Positions 12,701 through 23,799 of a DNA stretch of 64,000 bases are shown piece after piece (the stretch's first letter is position 1; each line of letters begins with the position of its first letter). The position numbers were made by a program, and so were the translations under genes. The notes beneath the pieces are model-generated. The model saw only the letters and a list, made by a program, of their open reading frames with translations. It was not told the DNA's origin and ran no database searches. Source of the DNA: Trichoderma breve (taxonomy: Eukaryota > Ascomycota > Sordariomycetes > Hypocreales > Hypocreaceae); the NCBI RefSeq assembly GCF_028502605.1, contig NC_079236.1, forward strand, positions 3,162,001 through 3,226,000, read 5' to 3'.

Positions 12701-13071
12701 CGCTCCGCGCCGACACTGAGAAGAGACGCAGCGACTTGGAAGATCTTAGCTCGAAACCTGCCGTGTTCCAGGCTACGCGATGCTCTGATTGTGGCCAGGG
12801 GCTGGATCTCCCCGCTGTGCACTTTATGTGCAAGCACAGTTTCCATCAACGATGTCTCCGTGGCGGCGGCGAGGATGACGAGATTGAGTGTCCCAAGTGC
12901 GCTGGCGAGAATGAGGTGATTCGCAAGATGAGGGAGGGACAGAGGGAGCGGGCAGGGCGGCACGAAATATTCAAAGCAGATCTGGAAAACAGCTCTGATC
13001 GATTTGCGACCATTTCCGAGTGGTTCTCGCGAGGCGTGATGGATGCGCAGGGCTCAACCCAGGCTTCTTGA
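9765..13071 (+). CDS. VPS11: Vacuolar sorting protein VPS11/PEP5 (HOPS/CORVET core subunit), 982 aa
   Basis: Seven exons are inferred: 9765-9776, 9874-10122, 10175-10294, 10350-10991, 11045-11278, 11331-11666 and 11716-13071. All introns are phase 0 with GTGAGN, GTACGN or GTTAGC donors. The first exon encodes only MAIS and joins WKSFDFFDV. Residues about 1-350 form the N-terminal beta-propeller (FLGSNDGYVSILG; IAVGFANGAVTVIRGD). Residues about 360-560 are alpha-solenoid of the clathrin-heavy-chain-repeat type (MCRQGGYYQQAAYLAKKHGE). A RING-H2 finger ends the protein at about 887-926 (CSDCGQ, CKHSFHQRC, CPKC). Vps11 is shared by the HOPS and CORVET tethering complexes at vacuole and endosome membranes, and its RING binds Vps18. 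Length matches fungal orthologues (about 950-1030 aa). An Ala/Gly/Pro-rich insert lies around residues 575-620. Confidence 0.95.
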
Positions 13072-13386
13072 TTTCTCTTATACAGGCGGGCGCAGGCGAT
13101 GAGGCGGTGTATTTACCATGTTTCCCTCTTGTTTTGATTCATTTTCTTTTTTTTTGGGATACATATCTAGACACTTTTATAGTAATTGTGACATGAAACC
13201 AAGAAAGTGACGTTTTGTGGTCCACATGCTTGTTCTCTTGTTAGTCCGGAGCTTTTCGGTTGAAGTGCCGAAAATGCCCCGCGTCTCATGTCACCTCAGA
13301 TGATGTTGTAATAAGTCACTTGATGGCACATGCATTCAATCCGTTTAATAGACACTCACCACTTGTTAATTCACCTCTCTCACATC
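13072..13386. other. Short VPS11 to POF1-like intergenic region
   Basis: This 315-nt spacer has a 9-T tract at 13149-13157 just after VPS11, a likely 3' UTR element. Pyrimidine-rich sequence follows from about 13340 up to the start codon at 13387. No gene is seen. Confidence 0.55.
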
Positions 13387-14277
13387 ATGGCCAATTCAGA
13401 TCCAGACTCGTCCACCATGCGTCCAAATACAAAGCATCTGATCGACTTCTTCGCTCGCTCGCTCACGTCCTTTCACTCATCGCCAGATGTCTTTCGCATC
13501 CTCTGCACTCTGCCACATGCCGGCGCAGAACCAGTCTCGCGGCGGCCAGCATCAGGAGTGCGCAGATTAGTGGTTCTCGATTCGAGTTTCAATCCACCGA
13601 CTAGGGCGCATGCCGAGATGGCGAGGTCTGCGCTGAAATGGGCTTCTTCGTTCTCGGAGGGGACGAGGCTGATGTTGTTGCTGAGCGTGAACAATGCGGA
13701 CAAGGCGCCCAAGCCGGCGAGTTTCCCGGTGCGGCTGGGGATGATGGAGGGTTTTGGACGGGATCTGCTGGGGAGTCTTGGTGGTGAGGTTGGGGCGGAG
13801 ATTGATCTTGCGGTTACGAAGATGCCGTATTTCCACGACAAGGCGAGGGCGATTGGCGAGAGCGGGGTGTATTCTTCTTCAGACGGGCAGGAGCCGGAAC
13901 AAATCTTTTTGGCGGGGTTTGATACTGTGATTCGGATATTCAATCCGAAGTACTATGGGGATGGGGGCATGAGGGCGGCGCTGGGGCCGTTTTTTGAGAG
14001 GGCGAGGTTGAGGGTTACTATGAGGACGGATGATGAGTGGGGAGGGGAGGATGAGCAGAGGGAGTACGTGAGGGGGCTGGGAGAGGGGAGGTTGGAGGAG
14101 GTTGGAGGAGACGTTGCGTGGGCTGGGAGGGTTGATTTGGTGGAGGGGAGAGGGGATGGGGTGAGTAGTTCGAAGGTGAGGGAGATGGTTAAGACTGGGG
14201 AGAGGGAGGGATTGGAGAAGTTGGTTGATGAGGAGGTGATGGGTTGGATTGAGGGAGAGGGATTGTATAGGGAATAG
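13387..14277 (+). CDS. POF1/NMNAT-like nucleotidyltransferase (cytidylyltransferase-like fold), 296 aa
   Basis: This is a single exon. The ATG at 13387 has a strong context (CATCATGG). An in-frame ATG at 13330 would add 19 unlikely residues. The protein has the two hallmarks of the HxGH nucleotidyltransferase superfamily. One is DSSFNPPTRAHAEMA near residues 63-77, where the usual GxFxPxHxGH becomes FNPPTRAH. The other is the C-terminal SSSKVRE near residue 260, equivalent to the ISSTxIR loop. A middle LAGFDTVIRIFNPKYYG resembles the substrate-binding region of nicotinamide mononucleotide adenylyltransferases. Yeast Pof1 is the closest named family known to me. The substrate (NMN or another nucleotide acceptor) is inferred, not shown. 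The C-terminal third is Glu/Gly-rich and the coding strand is unusually purine-rich. Confidence 0.82.
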   Translation: MANSDPDSSTMRPNTKHLIDFFARSLTSFHSSPDVFRILCTLPHAGAEPVSRRPASGVRRLVVLDSSFNPPTRAHAEMARSALKWASSFSEGTRLMLLLSVNNADKAPKPASFPVRLGMMEGFGRDLLGSLGGEVGAEIDLAVTKMPYFHDKARAIGESGVYSSSDGQEPEQIFLAGFDTVIRIFNPKYYGDGGMRAALGPFFERARLRVTMRTDDEWGGEDEQREYVRGLGEGRLEEVGGDVAWAGRVDLVEGRGDGVSSSKVREMVKTGEREGLEKLVDEEVMGWIEGEGLYRE

Positions 14278-14352
14278 ATGGGGATGGGGATGGGGATTTG
14301 GTTAGGGATGGAGATTTGGTTAGTGATGGGGATACGGATGGGGACAAGGATA
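14278..14352 (+). repeat. G-rich GGGGAT repeat, possible G-quadruplex, just past the stop codon
   Basis: Directly after the TAG at 14275-14277 the plus strand has GGGG at 14280-14283, 14286-14289 and 14292-14295, and GGG at 14305-14307. GATGGGG-like units continue to about 14345. Four G-tracts with short spacers fit a quadruplex-forming pattern in the 3' UTR. The function is unproven. Confidence 0.6.
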
Positions 14353-15160
14353 GGAACTGTGGTGATGGTGTTTGGAGGTTTTGATTTTGATATTGGCTAC
14401 CCGGGAGTTGAAGCGGGAGAACATTTACATAGATGTGATGCGCCGCTTGAACGGCGAATGACTTGGCATGATTGCTTTCAAATATTCCGGCCTTTGAAGT
14501 GAATTCGAATATAGCATTGGTGCATGTTGATGATGGAAAATAAAGCCATAAATTGTTGGTAGATATAAAAATCAACATGGAGCTTCTACCCAGAGTGAAG
14601 GTATTTCCAAAGTTTTGAGCTGGAAGAACACAAACAGCACACGGCTCAGAGCTAGCTACCGTATTCAAAAACATATATGGAACAGATTCAAATACAATAC
14701 CAATTTTACTATTACGTTCGTGCCAATAGACATCAGCATCTCTACGCAGAAACGGCATCAACCACAAGGCCAAAACTGACGCTGTATCCAGCTTTCCACG
14801 CCACAAACGGCATCCTGTACCGTGCCTCTCGGAGCTGATAACCACATGCAAAACAAGCCTCCAAAGAGCCACAAAATAACGGAGTAGCTCAATTACTCTT
14901 ACGGAATGCTTTCACTCTCTATCCATGCAAAAAAAGAAATTTTCTTCACTGCTGCCTTGCATCTCGGCCATCTTCCTCTTTTTCTCTGGCCAACTGGTGC
15001 AGAGCCTTCCAAGACCTGAGTCAGCCACTATCAAAACCCCTGTCAGTTCAGGCACCCAACCAACCAACAGCTCTGATACGGGAAATGAACCAATAGCGGG
15101 TCCCTTTTTTTCTGCCACCAAAAAAACTTTTAGGCGGTCAGCCCGCCCCACAGGAGCACC

Positions 15161-15167
15161 TATAAAA
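15161..15167 (+). promoter_or_regulatory. TATA box (TATAAAA) before a CT-rich leader
   Basis: TATAAAA at 15161-15167 is followed by a pyrimidine tract (about 15188-15213) and then an ATG at 15234. This is the order expected of an RNA polymerase II core promoter in filamentous fungi. It is the best promoter-like block in the surrounding 1.9 kb. Confidence 0.4.
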
Positions 15168-15233
15168 CAACGCCTCGCCCGCCGTGCTTTGATTTCTTTT
15201 TTCTTTTCTTCTTTACGTCGACAATACTTCAGT

Positions 15234-15302
15234 ATGTGCACCCCCAACTGCTGCAAATCCCGCAGCAGGCAGCCAAACAAGAAGGAAAACCAGCCATGCT
15301 AA
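15234..15302 (+). CDS. Candidate 22-codon cysteine-containing mini-ORF
   Basis: ATG to TAA encodes 22 residues: MCTPNCCKS followed by a basic Arg/Lys/Asn/Gln-rich tail ending in PC. It has four cysteines, three of them in the first seven residues. It lies 67 nt after a TATAAAA box and just after a CT-rich leader, which is why it is listed. It resembles no family I can name. The CxxxCC arrangement recalls small metal-binding peptides, but four cysteines are too few for a typical metallothionein. It could also be an upstream ORF or the first exon of a longer spliced gene. Confidence is low. Confidence 0.25.
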   Translation: MCTPNCCKSRSRQPNKKENQPC

Positions 15303-16211
15303 CAAATCGCCTATAGGAGAATCATTTCTATAGTATTCGTCTCTTGCTTTGGTTCCCAAAAGAGCCATCGAATCCACCCTGGTTGATGATTGTACATCCT
15401 CGATACCCAAGAGTGAATTTTTCTGGTCCTCTCGCCCTGTCCGCAAGGATGGCGGCAGTTGCCTTGTGCTTCTGCTGTATAGAGAGTTGTTTTTTCTCTT
15501 GATGATCTCGACCCTGCTGGTGGTCTGCCTTCGGGCGCGCTGGTAGGGTGGGTGTCGATGGACGTCTGACAGGCCCTTTTCCTTCTTTTCATTGCTGCTT
15601 GGGGCTTGCCCTGATGGTGAAGAAGAGATTCGATACGCGTAGTTGAAGCATTAGTAGATGAAAGTGTTGAATTTTGATCCACGGTGGCGAATTCACGGTA
15701 GATGCACCATTCCTCGGTATGGGGGCGTGAATCTCGTGGTTTGAAGTTTTCCACTTTCCCTTGTCATTTGAAATTGGTCTCCCTTGACTGTGAAAGATCC
15801 AACATCTGCTCCTTACGTTCAGAGACTCTTGCCCTTGCATCATGGGTCGCGTTTGGTGGAGAATGATTAATGGCTTGCATGAAGCCGTCGCGCCTGGGAC
15901 TAAGTGTGGAGAGCTGTGGTGGACTCTTGGCATGATTGAAGCAGGCAAAGCTTCATTGCGACTCCCAAGGCTCTAGATTAATGATGTACATATCATGAGC
16001 TTCATGGCTTCTGGTAAAGCCTACAAATCATCTTTTATCAGCAGTTACATGATACGTCAGAGTGGCCTCGTGAAATCAAATGATGGTCAAAATAGGCACG
16101 CGCGTTTGCACACAAGACGCACCTTCCGTCGTGAAAGTGAAAATGTCGACATTTACAGACGCCTTCTACCTTAGTCATCAGTCGTAACCATGATATTCCG
16201 TACAGATCCCT

Positions 16212-17994
16212 CTATTCTAGCCATCCAATCCTTTTTGCAACAAAACTCACGCATCCCAGTAACGCCGTCACGCCCGTGACTATAATCAAAATCCCATATC
16301 CGCTCCCATATCCTCCGATAGCCTGGCCCTGCCATGGCATCCCTTTAACCAGAGCCTCGCTCAGCGGGCCCGACGCAATGTTCCCAACGCCCCTACCGAT
16401 GGAAAGAAACGCAATCACCATGAGAGGATCATACCTGCTGGTGTTGACACTGCCATGGCGACCATCAGTGCTGATCGTCTCTACATTTTCGACGGTGGCA
16501 ATCTTGATGACATGTCTCATGATGCCTGGCCATGAGGTGGTGAAAGACCCAGCAAAGACGCCATAGACAAGGCAGAAGACGTACAGGATACCAATGTTTG
16601 ATCCGAGGCCCCATAGCAAGAAGACTCCGAAAACAGCACCCAAGGTGGATATCAAGACGCATGTCGTTACATGCAGCCTGTCGACCAGGGTGCCCATTGT
16701 GATAGGCCCCACGACTGATCCGACATTGAGCACCAGCAGTGTTGCCGCTGAGGCGAAAGAGCTGGCGCCAAGCACATCCTGCGCATATGTGGGCAGAAAG
16801 ATGCCTGGGAGGAAGAACCCCAAACCCTCGACAAAGTTGCCTAGCTGGTATAGGGCAAAGACGCGGTTCTTCATGAAGCTCCAGTCGAGTGGTTTGATGT
16901 GAGCCGTCATGGCCGGTGGCAGACGAGGCTTGACAAAATAGATCAGTGGCATAGTCAGGGCGAAGAGGGCCACCGACCATATGCGCAGCGTGGTTCGGAA
17001 ACCATATCGGCTCAGCAGCGCCTCGAGCACCAACGGGATGGTGAAACCCCCAAGCCCGGTCCCTGACCACTAACGTTTATCACTTGGTGAGCTCAACTCT
17101 CGACAATTACTTGTATATGCTAATCTTGGAAAAGACGCGCCGCAGAGACAAAAGCCCTATTGAGCAAACGCCTCCACCACGGCAGAAATCCAAGGCAGAC
17201 AATGAGACGGAGATGACTCACCATCAGACCGTACGCAAGTCCTTTGCGGCGGTCAAACCACTCATCGACATACACGAGGCATGGGTTGTAGGCGATGGAG
17301 CCGCCAATGCCGTACAGAGCGCCCTGGGTGAGGATGAGATGCGTCGTGTTTTGTGAAAAGGACGAAAGCGCGAGAGCAGCGCACATCATGAGCAGGCCGG
17401 CAGTCGGGTTCCAGCGTCCCTGCTTGGGATAGATGCGCGCGAGAGCAATGACCAAGGGAGCGTCAAGATACATGATGCCCTGATTCGAGTCAATTGGAAG
17501 CTTGTACGAATGGCCTTGCGCTACTCACCATGGCGCAAGTTCCTATAATGGCAGTCTTGGATGAGCCGGCAAAGGGCTCGTGGGTGCGGTAATACTCCTG
17601 GAAGATGCCAAACGCGAAAGGAAAACCTATTCATCCCATTGGGTCAGGGCACCATACTCATTCGATTTTGCGTACAATTGCTATTCAACTCACCCCATAC
17701 CATGGCCTCCATCACGAAGCAGGCTGCGAGGAAAAGCCATGCATCTTTGCCCGTGTCGACAGGCGGTAGAGAGTAGCCCTGGTTATCGTCCTCTTGCTGT
17801 GCCTCTACATCATCAGGGCGAACTTCTACCACTGCGGCGGAATTGCTTTTGCCCTTTTCGTTCTCGCTGTTGTCCAGCGGGGAGTTGACATTGTGGTCGC
17901 TCAGGAACGTGATTGTGGGAGTCGGCGATGATGGCGTCGTCACTGTTGGCGACGTGAATGGCGTCTCAGCAGATGTGGGCTCGGCCGCAGGCAT
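16212..17994 (-). CDS. MFS monocarboxylate-type transporter (MCH/MCT family), 504 aa
   Basis: Four exons are inferred on the minus strand: 17994-17694, 17626-17529, 17479-17222 and 17069-16212. The donors are GTGAGT and the acceptors ATAG, TCAG and TTAG. A hydrophilic Ser/Thr/Pro-rich cytosolic N-terminus of about 80 residues precedes DAWLFLAACFVMEAMVWG, the first membrane helix. Across the introns come FPFAFGIFQEYY, GTCAM/GIMYLDAP and WSGTGLGGFTIPLVLE, the usual fungal MCT pattern. About 12 membrane helices are visible, with EWFDRRKGLAYGLMV in the cytosolic loop after helix 4. Fungal MCH proteins resemble animal monocarboxylate transporters, but several carry other substrates, so the cargo is uncertain. 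The likely location is plasma membrane or vacuole. No neighbouring catabolic or biosynthetic gene indicates the cargo. Confidence 0.88.
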
Positions 17995-20258
17995 TGAACA
18001 CCCGGCTCCGGTGGATGATGCTGTGTTTCGATTATCTCGCGGTTCGAATAAAGAAATGTGCGTTTAACAAATTTGGGCCGAAAATTCCAATGAACCAGTC
18101 TCGATAACAAGGATCCCGCGTGGCTCGAAGAGTCTAGATGCTGCCAACAGAGATATCTCAAACTCGTGTTGCTCCAAGGCGGCTTTTGTATCAGCTAACG
18201 TTTGTCCAGATTTAAAGCAAAAGCATTCTCCCTTTTCCTCCTCTCCATTCCTATGGCGCCTTCTCGCTGATTTATATATCCAGCCCCCTCCTTCTCCATC
18301 CATTTCTCCGCGCTACTCACGATACGTTCATCCCAGAGTGGCTCTAAGAGGTTCCCGACTCTTCTCCCGGCGGTCATACCCAAAGATGGAACCACGGAGG
18401 AGAAGGAAAAGGAAAAAAAAAAGTTTATTTTACTTTCATTCTAGCTTGCCTGTCAGATATCACACCCCTAGTTTCGGCAGTTTGATGCTGCCCGTGGCCC
18501 TCACTAAGAGAAGTGTACATATCAGGCGGCCAGGGGTTCTCTTACGAATCGGTTGCTCTTCTCTCAGAACTAAGGCGCAGGTATGGAGCGTCCGAACCAT
18601 GTGTTGACCCCGTCGTGCCATTAACATCGGACCGGGGATGCATCGAGCTTGACGTGTGATTTCCAAACCAGGGGAAAAGCTGGGAGGGCAAACGCAGCCC
18701 CCCACCGGTATGTGTGCGAGTACTTACGCTATGGAGCTTTTCTGACCCAGCGAACGATGAATGGCGGCGAACCCCCTTTGCCCCACGAGCGAACGAAGCA
18801 GCCCAGAGATGGAAGGAAGGGGAGAAGAAGAAAAAAAGCATCGAGTCAGCTGAGCTACCATTCTCACCTTTGGACCACCCCCTGGTCGGATTTTCTCCGT
18901 TTCGTCAATCTAGACAGTGGTGTATCGCATCGCGATGCCGGACGCACGAAATATGGGGCTGTGAACTTGCGGTAAAACATTTTTCTCTTCTTTCTTCTGT
19001 CTCTTTTCTTTATGCTTTCCCTTTGCTATTAATCAGCTCTTAACCACCTCTTGTCTATCTGACGAGGGAAGTGAAAAGCGCTAGATTTTAGGAGCTGGAG
19101 CCCTGCCATTCCTCAACCAGAAGCTATGTACTCGTATATCAAATAAACAAGAACCTCCAAGCTCCATAATATGCGCCAGCCAAACAACTGAAGCTCTGCT
19201 CTGCTCTGCTCTGCTCTGCTCTGCTCTGCTCTCACCTCACCCCTCCCGAAAATAAAGGACCCTTATTACTACGGTAGCTTTCCTGTTAAAGCCGTGTCAT
19301 GCAAGATATGTACAGCCCTTCCTATTCGGGCAAGGATCCCTTTTGCTCCCCGGGACCTAAACCGTTCCCGCGTTGGCGGCAGTGGCCGGTGGAGAAGATC
19401 TAGAACGTTGTTTTGTTTGGGGAGCTTGTCCCCTGCCGTTGTCTTTTGAGGACTTGCAGCATAGAGAAGGAGATTGTGATAAAAAAGCTTGAGATGCATG
19501 TGATCACGCGGTTCGCGGACGTCGGAACAAGACTGATAGACAGATGGAATCATCATTCAATGCTTCGCGCAATCCGAAGCAGTCATGGTAGTATTTTGTA
19601 CGAAACAACAGCAACATCATCAACAGCAACAACAAAACAAAGGTACATATGAGATATTTCTTTTCTTTGAAATACACTTGGCTCGACGTTCATGTCCATT
19701 AAGAAAGCAAGGAAAAGCCACGACAAACAGAGGAAAAAAAAAAACAAAGACACATGAGGAAAAAACCCACACACAAATACATGCAACGGCCATACAGCCT
19801 GCCATCCCGTGAGACGATTTCGAACAAGTCATGCCATACCTAAATATGGAAAGAGGACAAACGAGAAGCACGCAACCAGAAAAAAAAAAAATACCCGATC
19901 CGCTCAAAAGAAAATGCCGGCTCTGCAGAACAAGACAAGCAAAGACCCCTGGCAGATTGCCCCTCCTAAAATAAAAAGAGGGAAAGCCATGAGAGAAAGA
20001 GAAACAAGAAAGAAAAACGTATGCATGCAGATACCCACGCCTGCAAGATATAGCACCCACTCCCCCAGTAAGTAAAGCCGGAGGGTACTGTAACAACAGA
20101 CGAAAAAAACAACAACAAAACGACGAAAGAGGTCACCGACAATGCAGCAGCTCGTTCGGACCTTTGCGGACATTTATCGAACTAGCAAAAGTAGTAGTAA
20201 CAAGATGGAGGCTGCTTTTTGCTGCAGCTCTCCACACAACTCCTCGGCTTTACGCCGC
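17995..20258. other. Intergenic region, transporter promoter and VNX1 3' flank
   Basis: This 2.26-kb region has no supported gene. It includes the promoter of the minus-strand transporter (from 17995 upward), a GCTCT microsatellite at 19193-19232, and AC/AAAAC-rich sequence from 19700 to 20140. The last is likely 3' UTR of VNX1, read on the opposite strand as GT/T-rich. Confidence 0.5.
19193..19232 (+). repeat. Microsatellite (GCTCT)8
   Basis: Eight perfect tandem copies of the pentamer GCTCT span 19193-19232 in non-coding DNA, about 1 kb past the 3' end of VNX1. This is a simple-sequence repeat likely to vary in length between strains. Confidence 0.95.
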
Positions 20259-23200
20259 TCAAATCACTTGAAACGCCCTCCCGCTTGCTGACCTGCCAAT
20301 GGTCTTGAAGGACTGATATTTCCCATCGGACCCCATCACGTCGAACCGCTTCAGGCCCATGGACGCCTCGGTGTAGCCGCTGAAGTAGTACCCAATCACC
20401 ACGACAAGGTATGTCAGCATCAGGATGCTGCCCTTGAAGTAGTTGCTCTTGCCCTCGCCGTACACGTAGCTGAGCAAAAACACGCACAGGATGACCGTCA
20501 CAAGGTCCCATTGCGGGAAGAGCAATGAAAAGGTGTACATGGCGGCATCGCCCCCAGCAGGGATGCCTGGGAACACGGCCGAGAAGAGCACGAGGCACGG
20601 AATTTGCAGCAGGCACACCTGGAGGGCGTATGCGGAGCCAATCTCCATCGATAGTGCAATGTTTCCGTTCATGGCAAACGAAATGGCGTTCTAAGCAAGC
20701 AGGGAAAAAAAAATCCAATAGCGTCAGCAAAAAAACGTGGGCACGGGGCACGGGGGATGCACGGGCTCAGGGGATTGGGTGTGAATGGATGGGCGGATGC
20801 TTACCAAGAACTCGGTAGTATTGGGGACTAGGGCAAAGAGGGTCAGCCCGAGAAACTTTTGGTCAATGGAAAAGCTCTCGAGCACGACGTCGACAGTGTC
20901 GACCAGAATCTCGGCAATAATGGCGTACAGGATGGTGGCGCCCAGCAGTATCACGGTGCTCTTGGTGCGGCTCCAGTTGGGCGCGTCGTGGCCGTGGCCC
21001 CCTGCGTGAGCAGTGGCAGCTCCCGCAGTAGCGACGTCTTCCTCGACATCGGCGTGGTGACTGGCTCGGCTGGCGCCGTGCGGCCGCGGTGTTGCTGGGC
21101 CGGCGGCGCTGGACGGCTTGTGTGCGCTCGTATACCGGTCGCGGGAGGCAATGGTGGCGGCCGTGGCAGCGATCTCGGCAACCTCTCGCACCAGGTTGTT
21201 GTCCACCTGGCTCAGGCCGGGGACCTTGATCGTTGGGCGCAAAGGCTGCTGGTCCTCATCAGCACCACCCCTGGGCGGCACCACGTGAGGGGTGCTGTTC
21301 GATCCGTTGGCACCACCGGCATCCTGGGCAGCCGTGGAGCTCGGGCGGGAGGTGTCCGGTAGGCCGACCTGCTTGAGCGACTGGCCTAGAATGCGCTTGT
21401 AGAGATGCGTTTCGCGTATATTATCAGAGCCGGTGGCTTCGGCCGTTGACGGCTGCTGCGGTGCTCGAAGAGTGACCGACGCGTGCATCGCCTCCTCGTG
21501 TTTCTTTTCCTCCACCTCGGCGTTCCAGATGACGGCGGCGTGAGTGCGCAACGTGAACCACAGACCGATGAGGTATGAAAAGAAGAGCAAAAAGGCTGCA
21601 GAATAACAGTACGGCCGCACGGCTTCGATATAGAACCGGTCGTCGAGTGCGGGCGCCTGCGAGAAGTAGCACCGTCGGCAATCGCGTGCGGCACCCCCGT
21701 TGAGGCCGCCGTTGCCGTAGTCTTCGCAGTCCATGCAGTTGAGCTCATGGGTACCATAGATTTGATAGAATAGCGTTGGGCCGAAAGCACCAACAACGGC
21801 AAAGAGCAGCATGGTGGACGTCACGCCGGCCGACTTGGCGTTGAATCGCTGAGTCTTTCGCTTCAGGGCTCCGAAGCACATGGAGATGCCGGGCAGGAAC
21901 AAGACACCGGCGAATATGCTTCCCACGATACTTCCCTCAACAAGCTGGCCTTTGCCCTGGCTCAGTGCGACGCAGTAGAGGAATACTTCCACGACGGTGG
22001 CGAAGAAGGCGTTGATGGCAGCGCCTAGGCCCATGGAGGACTGAGCTGAGATGGATGCTACGGCCTGGCCGATAAAGTATGCCAGCGGGATGATGGAGAG
22101 CAAACCCGCAACAAACAAGAAGGCGGGCGACGTGAGGAGCATCTCCACGTGTAGGATTCGGTCCAGGATGGCCCAGTCGGCAATGACAAACACGACGACG
22201 ACCATGAGGTTGATTAAGAAAATGTTTGTGCCGTCAATGGTGTATTTCCAGTACTTTGAGCCGACTGCCCGGTAGGTGCAGACCAAGATGGATGAGTCTG
22301 GGGCGTCGTCGACTCGCGCGTAGCTGATGTGGGACTCAAAGGACAGGGCGAGAGGGTGCCTCCTGAGATGGTCAAACAGTAGCATGGTTACCTTGCCCAT
22401 GGGAATCCAGAAGACGAGGAACCAGCAAATGCCAGACACAATGATGAGCGAGGGCGAAATGAGGCAGTAGAAGAAGACGAAGAAGATGATGCGGCCAATG
22501 TTCCACTCGCCGCGGCCAAAGAGCCTTCGCTTCATCCGGGGGTGCAGATCGCCAGAGTCGCCGCGACGCCCTCGTCCCAGCAAGCTCTCCGTCTCGCTGG
22601 GCTCCGAGTCAATGCTCCTCCTGGAGCGGCCGATGATGGAACGGTGTCGATCGGGTCCAAAGAATAGCCGGCCGTATTCGAGGTCACCGTTCTGCCACTG
22701 CTCGTACTCGGAGATGCTTCTGCCCTCATCCTGATCCTCGTCCAAGTAGGCCTCATCCTTCTCGAGCCGAATAAACTTGCCAAACGGGTAGAATAGGTAG
22801 CCCGCCAGGCCCCATAAGACTCTTCCATATTCTCTGCCGCTAGGCGCGGCGGCAAATAAGAGGCATATGATTGCGCCAAAGGCTGCAAAGCAAGCTATCC
22901 ACCACCCAAAGAAGATTGTCCACACCAGGTTAAAGAGGAGCAACCAGTTGCTTACCCTGCCGCCGGGCGTGGAGTGGATGTCTGCCTGCGCAAACTTTTG
23001 AATAGATCTGTCCTTCTTGTACAATGCAGGCTTCCAAACACGAATACCAAACGGGTGTGTCTGGTTGATGGCCTGCTGCCTGTCTTTGAGCGTGAAGCTC
23101 TCGGCCTCGCTGATTTCGCCGTCAGAGTCGCAGTCGACGTGCTCTTCCAGTGGCAGCTCCTCCTCCTCCTCGCCATGCTCCTCCTCGGCCGCGCTGGCTT

Positions 23201-23799
23201 CATCGTCTCGTTCGGCTTCGTCGTCGTCTTCGGTACTACGAAATGACTGTATGCGGGCGAGTCCTGATGGGGGCGGTGGGCGTCGTCGCGTCGATAAGCC
23301 CGCGCGGCGTTCGGCGGCATCTGCCTGGACCTCGTGTGTGTCGTCGTCTACGGAGAAGACCTCCCCCCTGTGCGGTGTATTGGATGACGTGCGCCGTGAA
23401 AGCGGCGGTTTCCGTAGGCGAGAATATGACTGACTTCTCTCAACACCTGCAGCAGACGTGGAACGGCCAGCCTGACTGCTCCGCGCTCCCTGCGGGCGGT
23501 CTGTGGAAGCTTCACCCAGCGTCTGACTACTTCTCATGCTCGGGGACCCCTGGATGGTGCCTTTGAAGGTTGGGTTAGCTTGAAGATCCGAAGAAAACGG
23601 CGTGGGTATGACGGTGTCGCGTTGTCCTACCATAGCCCTCGGGTCGCCGCCGTACGGTATCTGTCGACTGAGTGCTGTCGTCTACGAGGGACGTTTGCCT
23701 CGACAGGGGATTGGCTCGAGTGTCCGTCGGTGACATCATGCCGGAGGAAACGCTGCCGCGATGCGCTGATGGCGCGTTGTCCTGCTGCGACGGATCCAT
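20259..23799 (-). CDS. VNX1: VNX1-type low-affinity vacuolar cation/H+ antiporter (CaCA superfamily), 1118 aa
   Basis: Three exons are inferred: 23799-23631, 23560-20805 and 20690-20259. The 70-nt first intron (GTAGGA, AGCTAACCC branch, TTCAAAG) joins RRPEGY to GTIQGSPSM and removes a frame change. The last intron joins NTTEFL to NAISFAMNGN. The N-terminal third (about 1-225) is disordered, Ser/Arg-rich and then strongly acidic. The central domain has many membrane helices, including INAFFATVVEVFLY and GSIVGSIFAGVLFLPG, a first exchanger repeat. After a long cytosolic Ala/Pro/His-rich loop comes the second repeat: FALVPNTTEFLNAIS, then GNIALSMEIGSAYALQVCL. Yeast Vnx1 exchanges Na+ and K+ (and weakly Ca2+) for H+ at the vacuolar membrane. 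The longer size than yeast (908 aa) comes from the N-terminus and loop. Five CxxC-like cysteines lie in a lumenal loop near 21660-21740 (LNCMDCEDYG; CRRC). Confidence 0.9.

Larger units (their letters stand above)
14353..16211. other. Intergenic region with one promoter-like block
   Basis: About 1.9 kb separates the POF1-like gene from the convergent transporter gene. Apart from the promoter-like block and mini-ORF at 15161-15302, no coding potential is convincing. Open frames in 15311-15948 on the minus strand have no domain, no splice logic and biased composition. Confidence 0.5.

Noticed and set aside
14925..15302. 125-codon frame with a signal-peptide-like start
   Set aside because: It runs through the TATA box and CT tract of the promoter-like block. 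Only the last 22 codons follow a plausible promoter, and they are listed separately.
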